In this document: positions 28,794 through 38,298 of the stretch, one piece after another
Layout of the letters: every line of letters starts with the position of its first letter
How positions within the stretch are numbered: position 1 is the stretch's first letter
NCBI GenBank assembly: GCA_016285085.1
Contig: JAEEQA010000009.1
Location: forward strand, 1 to 47,383
Direction of reading: 5' to 3'
DNA from: Bacteroidales bacterium
GTDB taxonomy: Bacteria > Bacteroidota > Bacteroidia > Bacteroidales > WCHB1-69
Length of the DNA: 47,383 nucleotides
Translations under genes and position numbers: made by a program
The notes under the pieces: generated by a model
Database searches by the model: none
Seen by the model: the letters and a program-made list of their open reading frames with translations, nothing else
Told to the model about the DNA's origin: nothing

Positions 28794-30848
28794 ATGAAGA
28801 AACTTTTGATAGTCGGATGTTTGATGTTTTTCTCATGGGCTGCCTCGGCGCAGCAGGATTCCGTCGTGCCCGCGGTGGAAGACCTGATGCTGGAATCGCT
28901 GGAGGAGCGCATGGTGGAGGTGGAGGATGCGGCCGATTTTTCCGATGAGGTGGAACAGTTGCTTCAATATCAGAACCGGAAGATTAACTTGAACGATATG
29001 CCGGCGGAGGTGGCCTACACTTTGCTGGGACTTTCCGACTATCAGTACTATCAGTTGCAGCTATATATAGAAATGTATGGGGAGTTGGTGACAGTATATG
29101 AATTGGCGGCGGTGGAGGGCTTTTCCCGTGCCGATGTGGAGCGGATTTGGGATAGGGTGGAGGTGCTGCCTGCCCGAAAGGGACGGAAACCTTTTGCCGA
29201 TTTCTTCCGTAGGTCAAAGAGTACCCTATTGTTGCGGTACGGGCAGGTGCTGGAACGGCAGGCGGGGTATGACACCGCCTATCGAAACGGTTACCTCGGC
29301 AGTCCCCAGCACCTTTCGTTCAAGTACTCGTTTCAGTCGGGAGAGCATTTTGCTTTGGCGTTGGCCGGAGAGAAGGATGCAGGGGAGGCGTTCTTCCGAG
29401 GCGGCCAGAAACAGGGCTTTGACCACTACTCTTTTTTCGTGAATGTGAAGAATATTGGTGTCTTAAAAAACTGTGTGATAGGCGACTACACCCTCAGTTT
29501 TGGACAGGGTTTGGTGATGGGCGGTCGGTCGATGGGGAGCCGGGGTGGGGGAGCGGCGCAGGTCCGTCGCTTCCCGCAGTTGCTGCGTGCCACCGCTCCG
29601 ATGAACGAGGGCGACTTCCTTCGGGGCGCGGCGGTGGTGTTGGGCAACGCTTACTATACCGGCACGATCTTCTACTCCCACCGGTTCTTCGACGGCAAGG
29701 TGTCGGTGGACGAGGAGGGAACGGAGTGGTTCGCCGGTTCCTTGTCCCCGACGGGTTATCACCGCACCGCCTCGGAGGTAGCGACAAAGGGCACGGCGCG
29801 AAATCGTATCTATGGTGCCCACTTCCAACTGAAGCGGCGTATTTTTGAGGCGGGCGTCACCGTGACGAACACGCAGTTCGTGACGGCGGTGTCGCCGGCT
29901 TCCGAACCCTGCCGGAAGTACGGTTTTTCTGGCAAGTCGGTGTGCAACGTCTCCGCTGACTACAAGGTGATTCTCCACAAGACCATCCTGTTCGGGGAGG
30001 CGGCGGTGAGTGTGTGCGGCGGCAGGCCGGGGCTTGCCGTCTTGCAGGGCGCCATCTTCGACCCCGACCCGCGCAGCAAACTGTCGGTGCTGTTCCGCTA
30101 TTACGACCGTTCCTACATCGCCCTGCAAGGCTCTGGGTTCGGGGCGGGCGGCGGCAGCAACGAGTGGGGTGCCTACGTCGCTGCCGACTTCGTGACGGGT
30201 CGCCGCACCGCCCTCAACCTCTTCGCCGACTACTACCGTTTCCCGTGGCTTCGCTACCGCGTGGACAGTCCGTCGGGAGGGTTCGACTTCGGTGCGGTTT
30301 TCTCCGTCAGTGCCTCCAAGTACCTGTCACTGAACCTGAAGTACCGATTCGCCCAGCGGGAGCAGAACGTACGGCTTACCGACTACTATCAGTCGGTGAC
30401 ATCCGTCCGGAAACACCGGTTCCGATGTGCCGTGGAGTGTTCTCCGACGGGCTGGCTGCAGCTGAAGACGGAAGCGGACTATGCCGTGAATGCGGCAGCT
30501 TCGGCCAACGCCCGGAACGGACTCTTGCTGTTTCAAGACGTGGCGGTCAAGGTCGAGAAGTGGGACTTCGCGGTGAAGGCGCGGGTCGCCTTCTTCCAGA
30601 CCGACAGCTACGACGAACGGCTGTACGCCTACGAAAGCGACCTGCTCTATACGTTCACCGTCAACAGCTACTACGGCAAAGGAGTACGCTACTATTTGAC
30701 GGCGAGCTACGGCTATGCCTTTTTCGACATCCAGCTGCGGTTCTCACAGACCTATTACGATGACCGTGCCGTCATTAGCTCGGGGCCGTCGCAGATTGAC
30801 GGGCGCACCAAGAGTGAGTTGAAGGCGCAGGTGATCTTCCACTTCTGA
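28794..30848 (+). CDS. Helix-hairpin-helix domain protein with C-terminal beta-barrel-like region
   Basis: Signal MKKLLIVGCLMFFSWAASAQ; HHH-like NRKINLNDMPAEVAYTLLGLSDYQYYQL...LAAVEGFSRADVERIWDRV; terminal ...LKAQVIFHF. Confidence 0.75.
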   Translation: MKKLLIVGCLMFFSWAASAQQDSVVPAVEDLMLESLEERMVEVEDAADFSDEVEQLLQYQNRKINLNDMPAEVAYTLLGLSDYQYYQLQLYIEMYGELVTVYELAAVEGFSRADVERIWDRVEVLPARKGRKPFADFFRRSKSTLLLRYGQVLERQAGYDTAYRNGYLGSPQHLSFKYSFQSGEHFALALAGEKDAGEAFFRGGQKQGFDHYSFFVNVKNIGVLKNCVIGDYTLSFGQGLVMGGRSMGSRGGGAAQVRRFPQLLRATAPMNEGDFLRGAAVVLGNAYYTGTIFYSHRFFDGKVSVDEEGTEWFAGSLSPTGYHRTASEVATKGTARNRIYGAHFQLKRRIFEAGVTVTNTQFVTAVSPASEPCRKYGFSGKSVCNVSADYKVILHKTILFGEAAVSVCGGRPGLAVLQGAIFDPDPRSKLSVLFRYYDRSYIALQGSGFGAGGGSNEWGAYVAADFVTGRRTALNLFADYYRFPWLRYRVDSPSGGFDFGAVFSVSASKYLSLNLKYRFAQREQNVRLTDYYQSVTSVRKHRFRCAVECSPTGWLQLKTEADYAVNAAASANARNGLLLFQDVAVKVEKWDFAVKARVAFFQTDSYDERLYAYESDLLYTFTVNSYYGKGVRYYLTASYGYAFFDIQLRFSQTYYDDRAVISSGPSQIDGRTKSELKAQVIFHF

Positions 30849-30884
30849 TGCGGAAAGAAGATTTTGTTTTTGTTGTACTAACTT

Positions 30885-31205
30885 TTGGAAAACTACGTTA
30901 TGTTGCAGGAAAATCACCGTATTATGACCGACGTGCCGTTGTCCTCCCTTTTGGAGGAGTTCCTGAAGAAGAACCACAAGGAGGCTGCTTTCAACGAGCA
31001 GACCGCAGTGGCGCGTTTCCCGGAACTGCTGCCCGAAAACTTCCGCTCCTACATCCAGAAGGTGCGGGTGGTGAACGGTGTACTGTTCGTCAGTTGCGAC
31101 AATGCCGCCCTTCGTTTTGAACTCACCAACCGCCGCTCGGAACTGCTGGCGCAGCTGAACGAAGGCTTCGCAGAGGCCGTGATCAGCGACATTGTGGTTA
31201 GGTAG
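30885..31205 (+). CDS. DUF721 (DciA-like) domain-containing protein
   Basis: DVPLSSLLEEFLKK...VRVVNGVLFVSCDNAALRFELTNRRSELLAQLNEGF. Confidence 0.85.
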   Translation: MENYVMLQENHRIMTDVPLSSLLEEFLKKNHKEAAFNEQTAVARFPELLPENFRSYIQKVRVVNGVLFVSCDNAALRFELTNRRSELLAQLNEGFAEAVISDIVVR

Positions 31206-31206
31206 G
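31105..31206 (+). repeat. Direct repeat copy 1: 3' end of DUF721 gene
   Basis: 102 bp aligned to 31962-32063 with 4 mismatches and no gaps. Confidence 0.95.
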
Positions 31207-31247
31207 AAAATTCCTCGCATTATTCTTTTATAAGGTATTTGATGGTA

Positions 31248-31264
31248 TTCGCAATTTTTGCGAA
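31248..31264. promoter_or_regulatory. Candidate HigBA operator (perfect inverted repeat)
   Basis: ttcgcaa-ttt-ttgcgaa just upstream of -7 box TATTTTTG (31283-31290). Confidence 0.6.
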
Positions 31265-31306
31265 CTTTTCAAAAAAAAGTATTATTTTTGCACCCGAAAG
31301 AATGAT

Positions 31307-31615
31307 ATGGAAATAATGTTTGAGAAGGATTATCTTCGCGAATTGTTTTATGATGGAGAGGCTAAGGACAAGCAGCACCGTTATCAGCCTCATATTGTGC
31401 GGAGATATGTTCGCGTGGTAAATATTTTGGATTCAGTGGGGAAAGTGACGGATTTATTTCGCTACAGGTCACTTCGCTACGAAAAATTAGTAGGCGATAA
31501 GGATGGCTTGGAATCAGTACGAGTTAATGACCAGTATCGTATTGAGTTTGAGTCATCTGCAAAAGATAATATTACCATTTGCAATATTGTAGAATTGTCA
31601 AATCATTATAAATAA
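31307..31615 (+). CDS. higB: HigB/RelE-like type II toxin
   Basis: YRSLRYEKLVGDKDGLESVRVNDQYRIEFE; followed by HigA. Confidence 0.9.
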   Translation: MEIMFEKDYLRELFYDGEAKDKQHRYQPHIVRRYVRVVNILDSVGKVTDLFRYRSLRYEKLVGDKDGLESVRVNDQYRIEFESSAKDNITICNIVELSNHYK

Positions 31616-31626
31616 GAAGGAACAAT

Positions 31627-31938
31627 ATGGGAAATTTAGGTTATGGAGCATACCCTACGCATCCAGGAGAGGTATTGAAAGATGAAATTGAGGAACGTGG
31701 CATCACCCAACGTCAGTTAGCTGATAGTATGGGTCTAACCTATTCAGTAGTCAACGAAATTCTTAATGCCCGCCGCCCACTGACGGCGAAAACGGCTCTG
31801 ATGTTTGAGGCTGCTTTGGATGTGCCGGCCGACTCTTTGATGTATCTTCAAATGAAATATAATTTACAGACGGCGAGGAAGGATGCTTCAATATTGGATA
31901 TATTGAAGCACATCAGAAAGGTGGCTGCTGTGCTATAA
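31627..31938 (+). CDS. higA: HigA-type XRE antitoxin
   Basis: HPGEVLKDEIEERGITQRQLADSMGLTYSVVNEILNARRPLTAKTALMFEAAL. Confidence 0.95.
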   Translation: MGNLGYGAYPTHPGEVLKDEIEERGITQRQLADSMGLTYSVVNEILNARRPLTAKTALMFEAALDVPADSLMYLQMKYNLQTARKDASILDILKHIRKVAAVL

Positions 31939-31961
31939 ATCCTGCTGTCTGCTTTTCCTTT

Positions 31962-32063
31962 CCGCCCTTCGGTTCGAACTCACCAACCGCCGCTCGGAAC
32001 TGCTGGCGCAGCTGAACGAAGGCTTCGCAGAGGTCGTGATCAGCGACATTGTGGTGAGGTAGG
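31962..32063 (+). pseudogene. Duplicated 3' end of the DUF721 gene (repeat copy 2)
   Basis: Encodes ALRFELTNRRSELLAQLNEGFAEVVISDIVVR*-equivalent; no start codon or N-terminus. Confidence 0.95.
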
Positions 32064-32220
32064 TTGGATGTTTTTTACGACAAATTATTCCCGCAGGGGT
32101 GAGTCATTCGAATTTTTTTGTATTTTCGCTTCCCGATTGAAAATCGGTCCTTCTTGTATATTTATTTGAGAATGAACCAGTTGTCAATTACTTTGTTGTT
32201 GACTTAAACCTTTATTGTGT

Positions 32221-33687
32221 ATGGAAAAAATCGGGTTTGACAATGAAAAGTATCTGAAAATCCAATCGGAACACATCAAACAGAGAATTTCACAGTTTGG
32301 GGACAAATTGTACATGGAATTTGGCGGCAAGCTGTATGACGACTACCATGCCAGCCGTGTCCTTCCCGGTTTCCAGCCGGATAGCAAGCTTCGGATGCTG
32401 ATGCAGCTGAAAGACGATGCCGAAATCATCATTGCCATCAGCGCGGTCGATATTGAAAAAAGCAAGATCCGGGGCGACCTCGGCATCACCTACGACGAGG
32501 ATGTCCTGCGCCTTCAGGATATCTTTACCCAGCGTGGCCTTCTCTGTCAGTCGGTGGTCATCACCAAGTTCAATGGACAGGCCAGCGCCAAGGCATATCG
32601 CGAACGCTTGGAACGCCTCGGCCTCAAGGTGTATTATCTCTATAACATTGTTGACTATCCCAATAATGTGAACCTGATTGACTCGGAGGACGGCTTTGGT
32701 CGGAACGATTATGTGGTAACTTCGCGCCCGCTGGTAGTAGTCACCGCCCCCGGTCCCGGAAGCGGCAAGATGGCCGTGTGCCTCAGCCAGTTGTACCAGG
32801 AGAACAAGCACGGCGTGAGAGCTGGTTATGCCAAGTTCGAGACCTTCCCCATCTGGAGCATCCCCCTCAAGCACCCGGTCAATATGGCTTACGAAGCGGC
32901 CACCGCCGACCTCAACGATGTCAACATGATTGACCCGTTCCATTTGGATGCGTATGGTGAGACCGCAGTCAACTACAACCGTGACATTGAAATCTTCCCT
33001 GTCTTAAACGCCATATTTGAAGGAATTTATGGTGAAAATCCTTACAAGTCGCCTACGGATATGGGAGTGAACATGGCGGGCTTTTGCATCTGTGACGATG
33101 AGGTGTGCTGTCAGGCCTCCCGTGACGAAATCATCCGTCGCTATTTCACCACCCTCTGTAACGTGGTGGAAGGAAAATCCGCTGAGCGCGAGGTGAGCAA
33201 AATCTCCCTGCTGATGAAGATGGCCAAGATTGAACCGGAAGATCGCCGCGTGGTCGGCGCTGCCCGCCTCAAAAAGGAGCAGTCGGAACTGAACTCGTCC
33301 GCCATTGAACTGGCCGACGGCACAATCATCACGGCCAAAACCAGTTCGCTCCTCGGACAAAGCGCCGCGTTGCTGCTGAACGCCACCAAGTACCTGGCCA
33401 ACATTGACCATGATGTCAAGCTGATTCCGCAGGAGATGATTGAGCCGATCCAGAGGATGAAGGTGTCGCTGCTGCACGGCAACAATCCGCGCCTGCATAC
33501 CGATGAGGTTCTCGTCGCCCTCTCCATGTTGAGCCTTCACGACGAGAATTGCCGCAAGGCTCTCGCTACCCTGCCGCAGCTGAAGGGTTGCCAGGTACAC
33601 AGCACGACGATGCTGAACGAGGTGGACCGCAAGATTTTCAAGAAATTGGGCATCGGTCTCACCTGCGAGCCGGTCCGGAAGAAATAA
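32221..33687 (+). CDS. DUF1846 (UPF0371) domain-containing protein
   Basis: GFDNEKYLKIQSEHIKQRISQFGDKLYMEFGGKLYDDYHASRVLPGFQPDSKLRML. Confidence 0.93.
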   Translation: MEKIGFDNEKYLKIQSEHIKQRISQFGDKLYMEFGGKLYDDYHASRVLPGFQPDSKLRMLMQLKDDAEIIIAISAVDIEKSKIRGDLGITYDEDVLRLQDIFTQRGLLCQSVVITKFNGQASAKAYRERLERLGLKVYYLYNIVDYPNNVNLIDSEDGFGRNDYVVTSRPLVVVTAPGPGSGKMAVCLSQLYQENKHGVRAGYAKFETFPIWSIPLKHPVNMAYEAATADLNDVNMIDPFHLDAYGETAVNYNRDIEIFPVLNAIFEGIYGENPYKSPTDMGVNMAGFCICDDEVCCQASRDEIIRRYFTTLCNVVEGKSAEREVSKISLLMKMAKIEPEDRRVVGAARLKKEQSELNSSAIELADGTIITAKTSSLLGQSAALLLNATKYLANIDHDVKLIPQEMIEPIQRMKVSLLHGNNPRLHTDEVLVALSMLSLHDENCRKALATLPQLKGCQVHSTTMLNEVDRKIFKKLGIGLTCEPVRKK

Positions 33688-33798
33688 ATCATTGTCGTTT
33701 CATGAAATGTCTCAAACATTCCGGCATCCCTGCTGGCGGAATGGGAAAAGAAAAGGGAGATCTTTCGACCTCCCTTTTCTTGTATCAGAAGAAATGGA

Positions 33799-36537
33799 TT
33801 ATCTTTTGATGAACTTCTGAGTGGTGGTGCCTTCGGCATTGTTCAGACGGATGAAATAGACCCCGTTGCTGAGGTCGCTGACATCAATCTTCAGATGTCC
33901 AGTAATGTCGGTGGTGTAAACCGTCTGCCCGAATGCATTGACGATCTGGAGGTTGTCGTACCCGTCGGCGACTACATTCAGAATGGTGCTGGCAGGGTTC
34001 GGGTAGATGCTGAACGAACGTCCTTCGTTTTCACTGATGCCGACGGTTTCAGCCGTTCCGTTCAGGGTGATGGTCGCAGTGTATGTGCCGCTGACCAGAT
34101 TGACCGTGCCGCTGTGGGTGCCTTCCTCTGTGGGATTGTAGCGGACATACAGGATGTCATTGGTAGCGATATCATCAACAGCGATTGTCGCCTCATTGCC
34201 GTAGGTGTTGCCGTCAATGGAGATTTCAAAGGGGGCTGCGACAGAAACGGAAATATCCTCCATCAGGAACATACTGGTCACAACAGCGGTTTGCGCCTCG
34301 GTGGGTTGTCCGATGGTGTTGGTTGTGAATTCCATGCTGGCCGGGCTCGCTGTCAGCTCCGGTTCATCGGCCTCGCTGACCACAAAGTTGTCGATGTACA
34401 GCACGGAAGCGCCGCCGGAGATGCAGTGGATGGCAAGCCGGTAGGTTCCATTCAAACTTCTTAAGTCAATCGTAATGTTTTCGTAAGTGTTGGTGCTGGT
34501 TTCCAGTTCATCAGAGAGTGGAATGGCGATGCCGCCGTTGGTGGCTACTACTACCAAGGTTTCTGTGGTGCCGGGAGTTTGGTTCCGGTAGCTGAATGTC
34601 AGCATCTGATTGCCCGTCAACTCCATCACGGGAGAGAACAGCCAGTCGTCGGCGGGAACGCCGTTGCCGGCATACTGTGCGGCGCCGTCCTCGAAGGTGA
34701 AGGTGATGCCGTCAAGGTTCGCGTCGTCCACATCCCAGCAGCCGATGGTGGCGGAACTGGTTTCAAAATCCTCGGTGAAGGTGAACTCCGTCACGGTGTC
34801 GCAGTCGAAGGCATCGCCTTTCAGGGTGATGTTGACGGAGAGGGTGGAAGTGGTGGCAGTTGCGGTTCCCGTGTAGTTTCCTTCTGCTTCAGGGGCGAAC
34901 TGGACATAGAGGGTGTCCTCGACAAGAGTTGCGGGATTGGCGGGGAAAGTGGTGGTGGTGGCGAAGTTGATGCCATCGGTGGAGACCTTGAACGGAGCCG
35001 TCGTCGTGACGGTGATGGGTTCGTTCAGGTTCGTGCTGGTAAGTACGGCAATCATCTCCTGTGTGGTACCGACACGGATTCGGTCGAACTCGAGGCCGGC
35101 CACGTCGGAAGTCAGTGTGGGCGGTTCATCGCCGTCAACCACGAAGTGATCGAGCCAGAGGCGGAACATGTCCGCGGGGGAGGTGATATGGATGGCGATG
35201 CGGACGGTCTGGTTGCTGTAGGCGGCGATATCGACGTTTTGCAAAGTCCACACCGTGTCGTAGGCATCGTGGGGGGCAAGAACCTGTATGGCGTTGGCGT
35301 AGGTGCCGCCTTCCGGGATGACGTACACACCGAACCGCTCGGGGATGATTGCATAGTTGTTGTCTGCGTCCCAATGGCCGACTTTATAGTTGAAAGAGGC
35401 GCGGGCATTGGAGCCGAGGGTGATCTCTGGAGAAATCAGCCAGTCGTTGGCCGCCGTCGTTCCATTCGTGTTGTAGCTGTAAACGACCGCATCGATCGCG
35501 AAGATGAACGGGTAGCCGTCGGAGTTGGCGTCCACGATCTGCCAGCAGTTCAGCTCGGCGGAGCCGGTGTTGAACTCGCAGGTGTAGGTGATGTTATGAA
35601 CCACGCTGCAGTCAACGGATGCGCCCGTAAGGGGAACGGTTTGCGTAGTGGTTCCGCTGGTAAGGGTCAGGGTGCCGTAGTGTGCGCCTTGTGTGGTGGG
35701 TTCGTAGCGCACATACAGGGTGCCGCCGCTGGGGATGATGGTGACACTGGAACTGAAATTGGTGCCGTCGGCGGAAACCGTGAAGGGTGCGCTAACGGTG
35801 GTCGTGAGGTTCTCGGTGAGGTTGTAGCCGGTGACGTTCACGCTGCGGGTGGGCGTGGCAGGTATGTTGATTTCACCGAAATCAACTGCGGTCGGGTCGG
35901 CCATGATGATGGGGTCGGGAGTGGAAAAGCTGATGGTGACATCATCGATGAACAAAGCGAAAATATCGTTGGAAATGCAGTTGAATGCCACATACTTTGC
36001 GCCGGAAGGGATGGAATAGCTGTATTGTGCCCACGTCGTGGTGCTGACATTCACCGTCTGAAGTTCTATAAAGCTGCTGGGGTCGTTGTTGGTGGAGGAG
36101 TAGAGAATCCTCATCACTTCGGAACCGTACTGGTCGGTGAGTTCCCGTGCCCAGAAGGTGAGTGTCCCGCCATTGGTGAAGGGGATTTCGGGCGAAATGA
36201 CCCAATCGTTGGTGGTAGTGCCGCTGGTAATGGTTGCAGGGACCGCGTTGTAGATGGCGAGGAACTGACTGCCTCCGTGGGCGGATTGCGAGTCGGTGAT
36301 GTCGGGGTCGGTCTGTGACGGGTTCATCACGATGCAGCTTCCCACGTAGGGGAGGTTGGGCACCGTGACACTGCTGTAGTTGTAGGTTGTCCCGCCGTCG
36401 CCGTCGTAGTAGGTCCATGTGCCGGTCGGGTTCACGGTGAAAGCGTCGTAGCTTTCAAAGTTATCCGTGATGGTTTGCGCGTTTGCAAGGAAAGTGCAAG
36501 CCAAAATCGCAAAGATCAGGAAGAAAATCTTTTTCAT
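33799..36537 (-). CDS. T9SS type A secreted protein with choice-of-anchor J-like domains
   Basis: Three DDWLFSPV/NDWLISPE modules; CTD SIYPNPASTILNVVADGYDNLQIVNAFGQTVY...NGVYFIRLNNAEGTTTQKFIKR. Confidence 0.9.
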   Translation of the reverse strand: MKKIFFLIFAILACTFLANAQTITDNFESYDAFTVNPTGTWTYYDGDGGTTYNYSSVTVPNLPYVGSCIVMNPSQTDPDITDSQSAHGGSQFLAIYNAVPATITSGTTTNDWVISPEIPFTNGGTLTFWARELTDQYGSEVMRILYSSTNNDPSSFIELQTVNVSTTTWAQYSYSIPSGAKYVAFNCISNDIFALFIDDVTISFSTPDPIIMADPTAVDFGEINIPATPTRSVNVTGYNLTENLTTTVSAPFTVSADGTNFSSSVTIIPSGGTLYVRYEPTTQGAHYGTLTLTSGTTTQTVPLTGASVDCSVVHNITYTCEFNTGSAELNCWQIVDANSDGYPFIFAIDAVVYSYNTNGTTAANDWLISPEITLGSNARASFNYKVGHWDADNNYAIIPERFGVYVIPEGGTYANAIQVLAPHDAYDTVWTLQNVDIAAYSNQTVRIAIHITSPADMFRLWLDHFVVDGDEPPTLTSDVAGLEFDRIRVGTTQEMIAVLTSTNLNEPITVTTTAPFKVSTDGINFATTTTFPANPATLVEDTLYVQFAPEAEGNYTGTATATTSTLSVNITLKGDAFDCDTVTEFTFTEDFETSSATIGCWDVDDANLDGITFTFEDGAAQYAGNGVPADDWLFSPVMELTGNQMLTFSYRNQTPGTTETLVVVATNGGIAIPLSDELETSTNTYENITIDLRSLNGTYRLAIHCISGGASVLYIDNFVVSEADEPELTASPASMEFTTNTIGQPTEAQTAVVTSMFLMEDISVSVAAPFEISIDGNTYGNEATIAVDDIATNDILYVRYNPTEEGTHSGTVNLVSGTYTATITLNGTAETVGISENEGRSFSIYPNPASTILNVVADGYDNLQIVNAFGQTVYTTDITGHLKIDVSDLSNGVYFIRLNNAEGTTTQKFIKR

Positions 36538-36654
36538 AATTATAGGGTTTGGTTAATACTTCAAAAAGAACGCGCAAAAATACACATTTTTTTATATATA
36601 GGCAAAAAAAAGGGAGGCTGAAAACCTCCCTTTTCCCGTATCAGAAGAAATTGA

Positions 36655-37494
36655 CTATTTCTTGATGAATTTCTGAGTGGCAGTACCGTTGGCACCGTTC
36701 AGACGGACGAAGTAAACGCCGTTGTCGAGGTTGCTGACGTTGATCTGCATGTTGCTGGTAGCGTTGGCGCTGTAAACCACCTGACCGAGCACGTTCACCA
36801 TTTCGATGGTGCTGAAACCTTCAGCTTCCACATTCAGAACGGAAGTAGCGGGGTTCGGGTAGATGGAAATGCTGTTGTTGTTTTCAGCAATACCGGTTTG
36901 ACCACCAGTAACGGTTACTTCATCCAGCAGCAAACCGAACATATCATTGGATTGATGGACAAAAGCGATTCTGACGTTTTGTCCAGCATAGGCGCTGAGA
37001 TCAACGGTCTGTTCTGTCCATTCACTCCAAGAAACGGTGGTTAAAGGCATAAGAGTGGTGGAGAAGTCGCCTTCAGAGGTACCACCGGTGGACAATTTAA
37101 CCATGATAGCATCCGGATATTGTGTTCCATTGAAACTCATGCAGTAGAAAGAAAGGGTGGAACCTGCTACAGGTGTGAAGGCGGGAGAGATTAAATAGTT
37201 GTTCTGATCCAAGGAAGTTCCTTGGAAACCGCTGGAAGTATAAGCTGAGGGATAGTAGGACCATGAAACCATGCAGTCGCCAGTTTCGCCATAGCTGAAT
37301 TGGTCAGCAGTGTAGGGACAATCAGAAACATTTGTAAGGCTCTGTGACACTGCCTCCCACGGATAGCCGGTTTGGTTGACATCGAGGGTGCTCCAATTGG
37401 ACGGCATACCATTGTCAAAGTTTTCATAAAGAACTTGTGCATTCACAGCAACGACTGCGAATAAAACTGCAACAAAGGATAAAACTTTTTTCAT
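36655..37494 (-). CDS. T9SS type A secreted protein with choice-of-anchor J-like domain
   Basis: QNNYLISPAFTPVAGSTLSFYCMS; CTD SIYPNPATSVLNVEAEGF...NGVYFVRLNGANGTATQKFIKK. Confidence 0.9.
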   Translation of the reverse strand: MKKVLSFVAVLFAVVAVNAQVLYENFDNGMPSNWSTLDVNQTGYPWEAVSQSLTNVSDCPYTADQFSYGETGDCMVSWSYYPSAYTSSGFQGTSLDQNNYLISPAFTPVAGSTLSFYCMSFNGTQYPDAIMVKLSTGGTSEGDFSTTLMPLTTVSWSEWTEQTVDLSAYAGQNVRIAFVHQSNDMFGLLLDEVTVTGGQTGIAENNNSISIYPNPATSVLNVEAEGFSTIEMVNVLGQVVYSANATSNMQINVSNLDNGVYFVRLNGANGTATQKFIKK

Positions 37495-37579
37495 AATAAT
37501 ATGGTTTTAGTTAATAATAAATTTATTTGGGTGCAAAAATACGTTTTTTTTTCAATGTTTTGCATAAAAAATGCAATTT

Positions 37580-38293
37580 TTATTTTGCCAAAAGCGCAGC
37601 AAGAATCGGCACCGAATCAATATGATGAATCTGCTCGTTATGTTTTTCAAAATACCGTATCATACCGTATAACAATTCGTTACGTATTTCTTTGGGTGGC
37701 AACTGCGGGACATCTTCGTGCATCAGGTCGGAAAGATAGGCCGAAGCCTCCCGCGAAAGATAGTCGGGGTAGTCGAAATGGTCGTGGATAAACGCAGATT
37801 CTTCAATAAAAAAATGACAATTCTGGTCGGAAAAGTTGTCTTTCGGCGCAAAACCCAAAATTTTTGAAAAGTTGATCAGGAAACGGAGGTGGATGTCGGC
37901 AAGCCTGACCTCCTCGCGGTCCAGCTCCAGCAGGGCCTCCTCCACAAAATCATAAAGCTCGGGATCGGTCGAGTAGTCCGTCAGGGTCTTGTACAGGATT
38001 TCGTTGTAGAAGATGAAAAGGGTCCGCCGCACCATATCGAACGGAATGAGCGAGTAGGGATGGTACAAGGCGATGTCATTCAGGTACTTGATGCCGTCGT
38101 GGTGGCCGTCGAAAGTGAGTTCCACCAGCGAGAGGTTTTCCAGCAAAGCCAGCTTCCCTTTGTTTTTTTTTGAAAATGCGCTCTTCAAGATGAAGCTTTG
38201 CACCCCTGCCTCCCGCGTGAAGAGGCGCGCGATCAGGCTGCTGTCGGCGTACTTGGTCTTGTTCAGGACGATGGCTCGGGTGCGGATGTGCAT
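37580..38293 (-). CDS. recO: DNA repair protein RecO
   Basis: MHIRTRAIVLNKTKYADSSLIARLFTREAGVQSFI. Confidence 0.93.
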   Translation of the reverse strand: MHIRTRAIVLNKTKYADSSLIARLFTREAGVQSFILKSAFSKKNKGKLALLENLSLVELTFDGHHDGIKYLNDIALYHPYSLIPFDMVRRTLFIFYNEILYKTLTDYSTDPELYDFVEEALLELDREEVRLADIHLRFLINFSKILGFAPKDNFSDQNCHFFIEESAFIHDHFDYPDYLSREASAYLSDLMHEDVPQLPPKEIRNELLYGMIRYFEKHNEQIHHIDSVPILAALLAK

Positions 38294-38298
38294 GGCAG

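Noticed and set aside
34579-36318. 579-aa plus-strand ORF opposite the choice-of-anchor J protein
   Set aside because: Antisense shadow ORF; the sense protein has signal peptide, repeats and T9SS CTD.
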